From assembly GCF_000723465.1 (NCBI RefSeq), contig NZ_HF545616.1, positions 1,240,001 through 1,304,000 on the forward strand: a stretch of DNA of 64,000 nucleotides. Direction: 5' to 3'. The notes beneath the pieces were generated by a model, which worked only from the letters and a program-made list of their open reading frames with translations, was not told the origin of the DNA and searched no databases. Origin of the DNA: Ruminococcus bicirculans (ex Wegman et al. 2014). Its GTDB lineage: Bacteria; Bacillota; Clostridia; Oscillospirales; Ruminococcaceae. Below are positions 52,049 to 61,123 of the stretch, in pieces; the first letter of the stretch is position 1, and each line of letters opens with the position of its first letter. The position numbers and the translations under genes were made by a program.

Positions 52049-55000
52049 ATGCCTGAGTTTGTACATCTACATCTTCATAGTGAATATTCGCTCCTTGACG
52101 GCGCCTGCCGTATCAAGGAGCTTGTTTTGCGTGTAAAGGAGCTTGGACAGAAAGCTGTTGCGGTCACAGACCATGGAAATATGTTCGCGGCGGTGGAGTT
52201 TTACAACGAATGTCTTGCTCAGGGCATAAAGCCTATAATAGGCTGTGAGGTGTATGTTGCACCAAGAACACGATTTGACAAGCTAGCGAAGATAGACAGT
52301 TCGCCTTACCACCTTGTGCTTCTGTGCGAAAACAATGAGGGTTATCAAAATCTTATAAAGCTTGTGTCGGCGGCATATACAGAGGGCTTTTACAGCAAAC
52401 CGAGAGTAGATGTTGAATTGCTTGAAAAATACCACAAGGGGCTTATCTGCTTGTCGGCTTGTCTTGCGGGTGAGATACCTAGAAAGCTGACAAATGGCGA
52501 TTATGAGGGCGCGAAGCAGACTGCTCTTAAATATCGTGATATATTTGGCAGGGATAATTACTTTATAGAGCTTCAAAATCATAAGTTTGCAGACCAGCAG
52601 AGAATATTGCCTATGCTTATAAAGCTTTCACGAGAAACAGGAATACCGATGGTCTGCACTAATGACGCACACTATCTCAGACGTTCAGACGCTAATGCGC
52701 AACGTGTGCTAATGTGTATCTCAACAGGCACGACACTAGACGACCCAAGCAGGCTTGAATTTCCGACAAACGAGTTTTATGTAAAGTCAGCAGAAGAAAT
52801 GGCGGCGCTTTTTCCCTCTCAGCCTGAGTCGCTGGAGAATACAGTAAAGATAGCTGACAGATGTAATGTAAGCTTTGAGTTTGGCAAAACAAAGCTTCCG
52901 TATTTCCATATAGACGGTGTTTCAGATAATGAAAAGTTTCTTCGTGATATGTGCATGAAAGGGCTTTATAAACGTTATGAAAATCCTACAAAAGAGGCTT
53001 TGAAACGTGTTGACTATGAGCTTGACGTTATAACGAGAATGGGATATACTGACTATTATCTTATAGTATGGGATTTTGTTCACTATGCAAAGACCCACGG
53101 CATACCTGTTGGCTGCGGACGTGGTTCAGGCGCAGGAAGTCTGTGTGCTTATTGCATAGGCATAACGGGTATAGACCCGCTGAAATATGACCTGCTTTTT
53201 GAACGTTTTCTCAATCCCGAAAGAGTTTCCATGCCTGACTTTGATATAGATTTCTGCATGGAAGGCAGACAGCGTGTTATTGATTACGTTGTGGAGAAAT
53301 ACGGCTCTGACCATGTGGCGCAGATTGCGACCTTTGGCACGCTTGCGGCAAAGCAGGCAGTGAGAGATGTGGCAAGAGCAATGGGTCTGCCTTATCAGAC
53401 CGGAGATATGCTTGCAAAGAAAATACCTAGAGGTCAGCCACTTAAATATTCCATAGAGAATATACCTGAGCTTAGTTCCCTTTATAGGACTGATATGAAG
53501 ATACGACAACTTCTTGATATTGCCATGAGCGTGGAGGGTATGCCACGAAATGTATCTACCCACGCAGCAGGCGTTGTTATCACAAAAGAGCCGGTTGACT
53601 TTTACGTTCCTCTCTATTCTCGTGACGGACAAGTTTCCACACAGTATACAATGACAGTGCTTGAACGATTGGGACTTCTTAAAATTGATTTTCTCGGACT
53701 CCGCAACCTTACCATTATAGACCACTGCCGAAAGCAGGTGATAGAAACTCACCCTGATTTTGACTTGGAGAAGATACCTCTTGATGACAAGAAGGTATAT
53801 GAAATGCTGTCACAGGGCAAAACGGAGGGCGTTTTCCAGTTTGAAAGTGCAGGAATGACTGCAACTGTCATGAAGCTTCGCCCTGAAAGATTAGAGGACC
53901 TTATCGCTGTTATCTCCCTTTACCGCCCAGGACCTATGGACTCGATCCCAACATATATCCGAAACCGCCATGAACCTGACAGGATAGTGTATAAGCACCC
54001 ATTGCTCAAAGGCATACTTGAAGTGACATACGGCTGTATAGTTTATCAGGAGCAGGTAATGCAAATATTCCGCACTCTTGCAGGATATTCATACGGCAGA
54101 GCGGATATCGTAAGGCGAGCAATGGCAAAAAAGAAAGCGGCTGTTTTGGAAAACGAGCGAAAAGCGTTTATCTACGGTGAGAAAGGGCAGTGCTGTGGTG
54201 CAGTGGCAAACGGTGTGCCCGCTAATGTTGCCAATGAGATATTTGACGAAATGACCTCTTTTGCAAGCTATGCCTTTAACAAATCCCATGCGGCGGCTTA
54301 TGCAACTATCGCATATCAGACAGCGTATTTAAAATGTCATTTCTATAAGGAATACGTGGCGGCACTTATGACTATCACGCTTCTTGACAGCACCGATAAG
54401 CTTTACGGATATATTGCAGATGTTGGCAAAAGTGGCGTTAAAATTTTGCCGCTGGATATAAATAAGAGCGAAAGCGGTTTTGTGGCAGAGCCTGAGGGAA
54501 TACGCTTTGCACTTCTTGCGGTTAAGTCGCTTGGTGAGGGGGCTATCGACAGGATAGTTTCTGAGCGTAAATCAGGTGGAGCGTTTCGTTCGCTTCAAGA
54601 CTTTTGTACACGAGTTTCGGGCAGAGATATCCACCTGAGAACAGTGGAAGCACTTATAAAGAGTGGAGCTTTTGACGGTTTTGGATACACCAGACGTGAA
54701 CATCTCAATGCTTGCGAGGACATAATGAAAAGCGTAACTCGGTCAGACGGAAGTGTGATTGAGGGTCAACTTGACTTGTTTGGCATGGGTTCTGCTTTGC
54801 CAATGGAAAAGAAGATAGAACGCTGCGGTGAGTTTGACGAACAGCAGCTTCTTGAATTTGAGCATGAAGCTCTTGGTATGTATATATCAGCCCACCCTAT
54901 AGACCGCTTTGAGTGTGTGATTTCAGCCACAAGGTGCGTCACCTCTGCACAGCTCATAAAAGCCTGTACAGACGAGGGCGGAATGGCTGATAAACGTTTC

Positions 55001-55519
55001 GCTGATGGGGCGGAAGTAGATTATGCAGGAATGGTCAGGGGCAGAAAAATGCTAAAGACCAAAAAAGGCGATATGATGTGTTTTGTGGAGCTTGAAGACA
55101 AGTTCGGAACGTTAGAGATAGTGGTTTTTCCGTCAGTTTTTCAAACTATGGGAGGCCTTATAAAAGACAGAGCGCTTCTACACGTCAAAGGCAAGATATC
55201 ATGCAAAGAGGAAGAAGAACCTAAGATACTTGCGGATATGCTTGAGCCTGTCGATAGATTTTGCTCATTACAGCTTCAAAGGGATATTTGCGTAAGGCTT
55301 GTTTCAAGAGATGCAGAGGGCATAAAGGCTGTTAGAACTATAGCCGAGAAATACAGAGCACAGACTGGTTCAAAGTTTGCGGTATTTTTCAGCGATATAC
55401 GCAAAATGACAGGCATAAAGTCTGTTCATGCTGTGAAAATGTGTCCTGAACTGCTTGTCGAACTTGAAAACAGACTGGGTGCTGAAAACGTGGTATTTAT
55501 GGACAGAAAAGGAGAATAA
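52049..55519 (+). CDS. dnaE: DNA polymerase III subunit alpha, DnaE
   Basis: Replicative or lagging-strand C-family polymerase, 1,156 residues. N-terminal PHP domain (FVHLHLHSEYSLLDG), catalytic palm with the aspartates of VSMPDFDIDFCMEGR (near residue 400), the fingers and beta-binding region, and a C-terminal OB fold (about 985-1060, AGMVRGRKMLKTKKGDMM). Firmicutes also carry PolC; DnaE then extends primers. Start is preceded by GAGGAA. Followed immediately by a mini-protein gene. Confidence 0.97.
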   Translation: MPEFVHLHLHSEYSLLDGACRIKELVLRVKELGQKAVAVTDHGNMFAAVEFYNECLAQGIKPIIGCEVYVAPRTRFDKLAKIDSSPYHLVLLCENNEGYQNLIKLVSAAYTEGFYSKPRVDVELLEKYHKGLICLSACLAGEIPRKLTNGDYEGAKQTALKYRDIFGRDNYFIELQNHKFADQQRILPMLIKLSRETGIPMVCTNDAHYLRRSDANAQRVLMCISTGTTLDDPSRLEFPTNEFYVKSAEEMAALFPSQPESLENTVKIADRCNVSFEFGKTKLPYFHIDGVSDNEKFLRDMCMKGLYKRYENPTKEALKRVDYELDVITRMGYTDYYLIVWDFVHYAKTHGIPVGCGRGSGAGSLCAYCIGITGIDPLKYDLLFERFLNPERVSMPDFDIDFCMEGRQRVIDYVVEKYGSDHVAQIATFGTLAAKQAVRDVARAMGLPYQTGDMLAKKIPRGQPLKYSIENIPELSSLYRTDMKIRQLLDIAMSVEGMPRNVSTHAAGVVITKEPVDFYVPLYSRDGQVSTQYTMTVLERLGLLKIDFLGLRNLTIIDHCRKQVIETHPDFDLEKIPLDDKKVYEMLSQGKTEGVFQFESAGMTATVMKLRPERLEDLIAVISLYRPGPMDSIPTYIRNRHEPDRIVYKHPLLKGILEVTYGCIVYQEQVMQIFRTLAGYSYGRADIVRRAMAKKKAAVLENERKAFIYGEKGQCCGAVANGVPANVANEIFDEMTSFASYAFNKSHAAAYATIAYQTAYLKCHFYKEYVAALMTITLLDSTDKLYGYIADVGKSGVKILPLDINKSESGFVAEPEGIRFALLAVKSLGEGAIDRIVSERKSGGAFRSLQDFCTRVSGRDIHLRTVEALIKSGAFDGFGYTRREHLNACEDIMKSVTRSDGSVIEGQLDLFGMGSALPMEKKIERCGEFDEQQLLEFEHEALGMYISAHPIDRFECVISATRCVTSAQLIKACTDEGGMADKRFADGAEVDYAGMVRGRKMLKTKKGDMMCFVELEDKFGTLEIVVFPSVFQTMGGLIKDRALLHVKGKISCKEEEEPKILADMLEPVDRFCSLQLQRDICVRLVSRDAEGIKAVRTIAEKYRAQTGSKFAVFFSDIRKMTGIKSVHAVKMCPELLVELENRLGAENVVFMDRKGE

Positions 55520-55521
55520 AA

Positions 55522-55689
55522 ATGGAGCCAAGAACATATAAGGTAACAAAAATTGACGGCGATTATGCACATCTTCTCAATGTGGACACAGGCGAAGATC
55601 TTCTTATGGCAAGAGCGCTTTTGCCTGACGAAACAGACGAGGGAACAATGCTTCACTGGGAAAATTTCATTTATACGGTAATAGAATAA
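55522..55689 (+). CDS. DUF3006-like mini-protein
   Basis: 55 residues beginning 2 bp after the dnaE stop, with AAAGGAG upstream. The pattern KVTKIDGDYAHLLNVDTG...ALLPDETDEGTML resembles DUF3006 proteins, small beta-rich domains of unknown function (I/V-D-x-I-E-G-D-x-A-x-L, then LP...G). It is the last gene of the long murD-dnaE run. Confidence 0.68.
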   Translation: MEPRTYKVTKIDGDYAHLLNVDTGEDLLMARALLPDETDEGTMLHWENFIYTVIE

Positions 55690-55741
55690 GTGTATTTATG
55701 AAATTCTTGTGAAAAGTATGGAAATCTGCACAGGAATGTGA

Positions 55742-55747
55742 TATACT
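55742..55747 (+). promoter_or_regulatory. Extended -10 promoter of the M16 pair
   Basis: TG-A-TATACT, an extended -10; the -35 region is poor. Confidence 0.45.
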
Positions 55748-55807
55748 ATATTATTATCGTGTTATCACGAAAAATTTTAGCGTGAAAACGCTTGAAGGAG
55801 TAATCAA

Positions 55808-57094
55808 ATGGCTGTATCTTATAGTAGGGAAGAACTCGGCAGAGGAATATCTCTTACAAGAATATATGACAAGAAATTCAAGTCAAACTGCGTGAAGATA
55901 GCATTTATATCACCGCTGAACGAAAAAACAGCCTGCGTCAATGCAATGCTGCAAACAGTGCTTGTGACATCAAATGCAGAGATACCTTCACGAACAAAGC
56001 TTACATCTACACTCACAGGGCTGTATGGTTCGAGCATAGGCACTAACTGTGGTACCATAGGCGATTATCAGTCTGTCGGTCTGTTTGCGAGCTTTATCGG
56101 TGACGATTATACTATAGACGGCGAAGTAATATCCGTTCAGGTTGTAAGACAGCTTCTGAACTGTCTGCTCAGACCGCACCTTGTTGACGGAAAGTTCTGT
56201 GAGAAGTATTTTACTTTGAGAAAGCAGGAACTTATCGACGCTATTGTTGCCACTGTCAATGACAAGCGTGGCTATGCACTTTTGCAGGCGAAAAAGGTCA
56301 TATTTGAGGGCGAGCCTGCGGCTGTGTCTGCAATTGGAACTGTGGAGCTTGCGGAGAACATAACTCAGGAGGATTTGTTAAGACAACACAAAAAGCTTCT
56401 TGAAAGTGCAAAGATAGAGATAACCATATCAGGCGGTGGAAACACGGCTGCTGCGGAAAAGCTTATAAGAGATGAAATGGCTGCCCTCGAAAGAGTTTCA
56501 CCCGTGGAGAAGATAGACTACAGACACAATTCACCTGCAAAGGCAGAGCCTGTTTATAGAGAGCTTAAAATGCAGGTAAGCCAAAGCAAAATGGTCATGG
56601 CATTCAAGTCTGATTATGAGGATATCTACACTGCAAAGCTTTTCTGTATGCTTCTCGGAGCAACGCCTTTTTCAAAGCTTTTTGCAAACGTAAGAGAAAA
56701 GATGAGCCTTTGTTATTATTGTTCCTCTGCATATGCCGACAGAAAGGGCACGCTTTTTATCGACAGCGGAGTTGAAAGTTGCAATATCGAAAAAGCAAAA
56801 AAAGCTATTGAAGAACAGCTCGAAGCTATATGTAATGGTGACTTTACAGATGAGGAGCTTGAAAACACAAAGAAATCTCTTTGCGGAGGCTTTAAGTCAA
56901 ATTATGACAGCATATATGATATCATGGGTTGGTATGCTGCACAGAACACACGAAACACAGCTTTCGCCCCTGAGGAGATAAACGAGCGGATAGCAAAGCT
57001 TACCCGTGAGGACATAATAAGCTGCGCAAAGACTTTTAAGCCTGATACTGTTTTCGTGATCAGGGGCGAGGAAGAGGAGGACTGTGATGAATAA
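55808..57094 (+). CDS. M16-family peptidase-like protein without active site (YmfF-like)
   Basis: 428 residues with the M16 (insulinase) fold but no HxxEH zinc motif in the N-terminal region, where NEKTACVNAMLQTVL occupies that position. The C-terminal M16 block (REKMSLCYYCSSAYADRKG) is present. Such inactive partners pair with an active M16 protease, as YmfF with YmfH in Bacillus. It overlaps the active partner by 8 bp. Confidence 0.88.
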   Translation: MAVSYSREELGRGISLTRIYDKKFKSNCVKIAFISPLNEKTACVNAMLQTVLVTSNAEIPSRTKLTSTLTGLYGSSIGTNCGTIGDYQSVGLFASFIGDDYTIDGEVISVQVVRQLLNCLLRPHLVDGKFCEKYFTLRKQELIDAIVATVNDKRGYALLQAKKVIFEGEPAAVSAIGTVELAENITQEDLLRQHKKLLESAKIEITISGGGNTAAAEKLIRDEMAALERVSPVEKIDYRHNSPAKAEPVYRELKMQVSQSKMVMAFKSDYEDIYTAKLFCMLLGATPFSKLFANVREKMSLCYYCSSAYADRKGTLFIDSGVESCNIEKAKKAIEEQLEAICNGDFTDEELENTKKSLCGGFKSNYDSIYDIMGWYAAQNTRNTAFAPEEINERIAKLTREDIISCAKTFKPDTVFVIRGEEEEDCDE

Positions 57095-58361
57095 GGAGAT
57101 CGTAAAAAGCGAGCGGTTGGGCGAGAGCTACAGCGTTTTTCATCACCCGTCAGGACTTGACGTGCTTGTGTGGAAAATGGAGGGCTTCACAACTACAGAA
57201 GCCATATTTGCCACAAAGTACGGCTCAATTTACAACTGTTTCAAGACCAAGGACAGCAAAGATTTCATCACTGTGCCAGAGGGCATAGCCCATTTTCTTG
57301 AGCATAAGCTTTTTGAAAACGAGGACACAGATGTTTTTGACTTATATGCAAAAACTGGTGCCAACGCAAACGCTTTCACGTCTTTTGATGAAACGGCATA
57401 TACGTTCAGTTGCTCGGAAAACTGGGAGGATTCTCTTGAAATACTTCTTGACTTTGTTCAGAAGCCATATTTTACAGAGCAATCTGTGGCTAAGGAGCAG
57501 GGAATAATCGGTCAGGAAATAAAAATGTGTGCAGATTCTCCTGAAAGACAGTGCTTTTATAATCTGCTGAAAGCTCTGTATGTAAACCACCCTATAAAGA
57601 TAGATATTGCAGGAACTGTTGATACTATTGCTGAGATAACCCCTGAGCTTCTTTATAAGTGTTACTACACTTTCTATAATCTTCACAACATGGTCCTTGC
57701 CATTGCAGGAAATGTTGACGAGGATAAGGTCATGGAAATATGCGATAAAATGTTGAAGCCATGCGAGAATATGGAGCTTGAAACAAAGCTTCCTGATGAG
57801 CCTGAGAATGTAGCGCAGAAAAAGATATTTCAGAGCTTCCCTGTGGGTCTTCCACTTTTCAATATCGGCTTCAAGTGCAAGCCTTATGAGGGCAGAGAAC
57901 TTTTCAAAAAGGCTGGAACAGCGTCAGTTGCGCTTCATCTGCTTGTAGGCTCGTCTTCGCCACTTTATAAGCAGCTTTTTGACGACGGACTGATAAATTC
58001 GCAGTTTGGTGTCGAAGTGTTCACAAGCGGCGGAGTATTCTCTCCAATAATATCAGGTGAATCCCATGACCCCGAAGAGCTTTATCGCCGCTATCTAGCT
58101 GAGATAGAGCGTGTAAAGAAAGAGGGCTTTGACAAGTCGCAGTTTGATATGATAAAGCGTTCTATGTACGGCGAAATAGTAAGAGGAATGAATAATCCTG
58201 AAAGAGCAGCAGATTATCTTGCAGAAAGCTATTTTGAAAACTCTGACGCTTTCTATGAAGCACAGGTTCTTGCAGAAATGACTGTGGAGGATTGCGAAAA
58301 CGCCGTAAGAGAAATGTTCGACCCTGAAAAGTCGTCTATCTCCGTGGTAGATAATAAGTAG
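57087..58361 (+). CDS. M16-family zinc protease (YmfH-like)
   Basis: 424 residues with the inverted zinc motif HFLEH (His69, Glu72, His73) and the downstream glutamate region (NANAFTSFDETAYTF). Probably the catalytic half of a heterodimer with the preceding protein, degrading or processing peptides. GGAGG is 6 nt before ATG 57087. lgt follows. Confidence 0.92.
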   Translation: MNKEIVKSERLGESYSVFHHPSGLDVLVWKMEGFTTTEAIFATKYGSIYNCFKTKDSKDFITVPEGIAHFLEHKLFENEDTDVFDLYAKTGANANAFTSFDETAYTFSCSENWEDSLEILLDFVQKPYFTEQSVAKEQGIIGQEIKMCADSPERQCFYNLLKALYVNHPIKIDIAGTVDTIAEITPELLYKCYYTFYNLHNMVLAIAGNVDEDKVMEICDKMLKPCENMELETKLPDEPENVAQKKIFQSFPVGLPLFNIGFKCKPYEGRELFKKAGTASVALHLLVGSSSPLYKQLFDDGLINSQFGVEVFTSGGVFSPIISGESHDPEELYRRYLAEIERVKKEGFDKSQFDMIKRSMYGEIVRGMNNPERAADYLAESYFENSDAFYEAQVLAEMTVEDCENAVREMFDPEKSSISVVDNK

Positions 58362-58402
58362 GTATTTTGAGCTACAGACTCAGTGAAAGGAATGATAAAT
58401 TT

Positions 58403-59653
58403 ATGACAGCATTGCAGTTTCTTGCCGACTCTTCGGCAAATGACGCAATAAGGGAAAAACTCAGAGAGTTTCCGAACAGAGTTTATTTCCCCAATTTCGG
58501 AAAGGGTGACAATATCTTCAAAGAGGGTATTGATATCGACAGAGTGCTTTTTACAGTGCCAGGTACGAATTTCAAGATATATTGGTATGGTTTTTTGATA
58601 ACCATCGGTATTCTTCTTGCGATGATATACGGCTTCAGAAGAATGAAGACCGTAGGCATCGACCCTGATAGAGCGACAGATTCCGTTATCGGCGGACTTA
58701 TTGGAGCTATCTTTGGCGCAAGATTTTATTATATCATCTTTAATACAGAGGGCATGAAATTCTCAGAGTTTTTCGATATTCGTGACGGAGGTCTTGCTAT
58801 CTACGGCGGACTTATCGGTGCGATAATCGTGGGCGGAATTATAGCAAAAGTAAGAAAGCTGAAGCTTACTGCGCTTCTTGACGTGGTCGCACCATGTTTT
58901 CTTATCGGTCAGTGTATCGGACGTTGGGGCAACTTCTTCAATCAGGAGGCTTTCGGTGCAAATACAAAGCTTCCTTGGGGCATGATAAGCAACACCACAA
59001 TGGAATATATCTCAAACCATTATGACGAGCTTGGCGGCAAAGTGTCGGCTCTTGACCCTATCCATCCATGCTTCCTTTATGAATCTATTTGGTGTCTTAT
59101 TGGATTTATAATCCTGCATTTCTATATTAAACACCGCAAGTTTGACGGCGAAGTATTCCTTATGTACACAGGCTGGTACGGTCTGGGAAGATTTTTCATC
59201 GAGGGTCTGAGAACAGATTCGCTCTATCTTGGAAACATAAGAGTATCACAGCTTGTTGCAGGCACTTGTGTTCTTGCTTCACTTGTACTTATAATCGTGT
59301 TCAGAGGTATCACAAAGAGAAACAGCGACTACAAGCTGTTCGTTGATACAGAGCTTTCAAAGGCACAGCTTGAACAGTATAACAGCTATAATGATATGCA
59401 GCAGGAAAAGAAAGAGCTTAAACATAAGATAAAGGAGGCTAAGGATAAGGGCGAAAGCTTTATCGAGCTTCAAAAAGAATATGACGAAAAATTCGGCAAG
59501 CAGGCTCAAAAAGACAAGCTTAAAGAAGCCGAGGAAAAGGACAAGGAGTCACACACCAAAGCCGAGACAGAGTATAAGTCTATCCTTGGTGACGATAACG
59601 ATGAGGACAGCGAAGTAAAAGATACAGATGAAAAGGATACGGAGGAAGAATAA
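58403..59653 (+). CDS. lgt: Prolipoprotein diacylglyceryl transferase with charged C-terminal tail
   Basis: Membrane enzyme that attaches diacylglycerol to the lipobox cysteine of prolipoproteins. Lgt signature GRWGNFFNQEAFG at 173-185, with about seven transmembrane segments. Two unusual parts: an N-terminal extension of about 45 residues and a C-terminal tail of about 110 residues that is highly charged and coiled-coil-like (many K/E, ending DEKDTEEE). Normal Lgt is about 260-290 residues; this is 416. ATG 58403 has AAAGGA upstream; TTG 58367 is less likely. Confidence 0.93.
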   Translation: MTALQFLADSSANDAIREKLREFPNRVYFPNFGKGDNIFKEGIDIDRVLFTVPGTNFKIYWYGFLITIGILLAMIYGFRRMKTVGIDPDRATDSVIGGLIGAIFGARFYYIIFNTEGMKFSEFFDIRDGGLAIYGGLIGAIIVGGIIAKVRKLKLTALLDVVAPCFLIGQCIGRWGNFFNQEAFGANTKLPWGMISNTTMEYISNHYDELGGKVSALDPIHPCFLYESIWCLIGFIILHFYIKHRKFDGEVFLMYTGWYGLGRFFIEGLRTDSLYLGNIRVSQLVAGTCVLASLVLIIVFRGITKRNSDYKLFVDTELSKAQLEQYNSYNDMQQEKKELKHKIKEAKDKGESFIELQKEYDEKFGKQAQKDKLKEAEEKDKESHTKAETEYKSILGDDNDEDSEVKDTDEKDTEEE

Positions 59654-60508
59654 ATGGGACAGATAATTGACGGCAAGGCAGTATCAGCCAAGGTCAAGGA
59701 AGAAATAAGACTTGAAACAGAGAAGCTTAAAGAGCAGGGCATAGAGATAGGTCTTGCAGTGGTCATCGTCGGTGATGACCCTGCTTCTCAGGTCTATGTA
59801 AGAAACAAGGAAAAGGCTTGCGAAACTGTGGGCTTTAATTCATTCAAGTATGCTCTCCCTGCGGAAACAACAGAAGAAGAGCTTCTCGACCTTGTCAAAA
59901 AGCTCAATGATGATGACAGAGTGGACGGAATACTCGTTCAGCTCCCACTGCCAAAGCACCTTGACGATAAAGTGATAATAAATAACATCAGACCTGACAA
60001 GGACGTTGACGCTTTCCACCCTGTAAACGTGGGCAAAATAATGATAGGCGATTACAGTTTTCTGCCATGCACACCTGCCGGCGTTATGGAGCTTATCAAG
60101 TCAACAGGTACTGACATTGCAGGCAAGGAGTGTGTAGTGATCGGCAGAAGCAATATCGTTGGTAAGCCTCAGGCTATGCTGTTGCTGCACAATAACGGCA
60201 CTGTAACTATATGCCACTCAAAGACAAAGAACCTCAAAGAGGTCTGCTCAAGAGCAGATATACTGGTTGCGGCTGTTGGCAGACCAAAGATGATAACCGC
60301 TGATTATATCAAGGAGGGCGCAGTAGTTATTGACGTTGGTATGGATCGTGATGAAAACGGCAAGCTTTGCGGTGACGTTGATTTTGAGGACTGCAAGGAT
60401 AAGGCTTCATTTATCACACCTGTTCCAGGCGGAGTTGGCCCTATGACCATTGCAATGCTTATGAGAAACACACTCACAGCAGGCAAGGCTCATCACGGCA
60501 TAGAATAG
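59654..60508 (+). CDS. folD: FolD, methylenetetrahydrofolate dehydrogenase/cyclohydrolase
   Basis: Bifunctional C1-folate enzyme producing 10-formyl-THF. 284 residues. Motifs: [18 protein letters not shown] with catalytic Lys in the first part, [13 protein letters not shown], and the NADP-binding [14 protein letters not shown], ending [14 protein letters not shown]. It starts directly after the lgt stop codon. Works with glyA (22997) in one-carbon metabolism. Confidence 0.96.
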   Translation: MGQIIDGKAVSAKVKEEIRLETEKLKEQGIEIGLAVVIVGDDPASQVYVRNKEKACETVGFNSFKYALPAETTEEELLDLVKKLNDDDRVDGILVQLPLPKHLDDKVIINNIRPDKDVDAFHPVNVGKIMIGDYSFLPCTPAGVMELIKSTGTDIAGKECVVIGRSNIVGKPQAMLLLHNNGTVTICHSKTKNLKEVCSRADILVAAVGRPKMITADYIKEGAVVIDVGMDRDENGKLCGDVDFEDCKDKASFITPVPGGVGPMTIAMLMRNTLTAGKAHHGIE

Positions 60509-60531
60509 TTGTAAAATTTCTGTTAAGACTA

Positions 60532-60560
60532 TTTACAATTTGTCTGAAATAATGTATAAT
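60532..60560 (+). promoter_or_regulatory. rpsO promoter
   Basis: TTTACA (60532-60537), 17-bp spacer, TATAAT (60555-60560). The -35 is embedded in a TTGTAAA...TTTACAA inverted repeat. Confidence 0.75.
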
Positions 60561-60566
60561 ATATGA

Positions 60567-60665
60567 GTTGCTTACTGCAACATATCCATGCAACAGAATA
60601 TGGGTCACGCCCGTAAGTGGGAAAGTTACCTGCCATATTCTTTTACATCGGAAATATTTTAACGA
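60567..60665 (+). promoter_or_regulatory. Structured leader of rpsO, possible S15 leader
   Basis: About 110 nt of untranslated RNA. GAATATGG (60596-60603) pairs with CCATATTC (60633-60640), enclosing GGT.../...ACC pairing with possible CCC/GGG alternatives. S15 represses its own synthesis through leader structures in several phyla. Confidence 0.5.
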
Positions 60666-60679
60666 AAGAGGTACAAAAA

Positions 60680-60946
60680 ATGCTTAGAAAAGACGAAAAG
60701 ACAGCTGTTATCGAAGCTAACAGAACTCACGAAACAGACACAGGTTCACCTGAGGTACAGATCGCTATCCTTACAAAGAGAATCAGCGACCTTACAGAAC
60801 ATCTTAAGACACACAAGAAGGACAATCACTCAAGAAGTGGTCTGTTCAAGATGATCGGTAAGAGAAGAAATCTTCTCAACTACCTCAAGAAGAAGGATAT
60901 CGAAAGATACAGAGCTACTATCGAAAAGCTGGGTATCCGTAAGTAA
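60680..60946 (+). CDS. rpsO: 30S ribosomal protein S15
   Basis: 88 residues with the whole S15 pattern: [54 protein letters not shown] and the end [15 protein letters not shown] 60680 has GAAAGAGG upstream; a GTG at 60617 in frame lies within the leader hairpin and is rejected. pnp follows, the same order as in E. coli. Confidence 0.98.
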   Translation: MLRKDEKTAVIEANRTHETDTGSPEVQIAILTKRISDLTEHLKTHKKDNHSRSGLFKMIGKRRNLLNYLKKKDIERYRATIEKLGIRK

Positions 60947-60962
60947 TCATGTAACTGACATC

Positions 60963-60995
60963 AAGGCAGAGGCATTTATTGCCACTGCCTTTTGG
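60963..60995 (+). terminator. rpsO terminator or attenuator
   Basis: AAGGCAG-A-GGCA / TGCC-A-CTGCCTT with an A-A mismatch and a T run of only four, so partial read-through into pnp is likely. Confidence 0.7.
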
Positions 60996-61011
60996 TGTTT
61001 ATTTGAACTGT

Positions 61012-61085
61012 TGGTGAAAGGTAACTTAGCATTAAACAGAATGTATGAAGCTCGTATGTCCTGTTTATTGCTAATGCTTTCACCA
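61012..61085 (+). promoter_or_regulatory. Long imperfect hairpin in the pnp leader
   Basis: Three stacked stems: TGGTGAA (61012-61018)/TTCACCA (61079-61085), AGCATTA (61028-61034)/TAATGCT (61072-61078) and AACAG (61035-61039)/CTGTT (61061-61065). Position and shape recall the RNase III-processed autoregulatory hairpin of enterobacterial pnp. Confidence 0.6.
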
Positions 61086-61123
61086 TACAGAAAAAACTAA
61101 ATTTCTAAAATGGAGGAAAGACA

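Noticed and set aside
60617-60679. Longer N-terminus for S15 from GTG 60617
   Set aside because: It falls in the leader hairpin and would add 21 residues foreign to S15; ATG 60680 has a good ribosome site.
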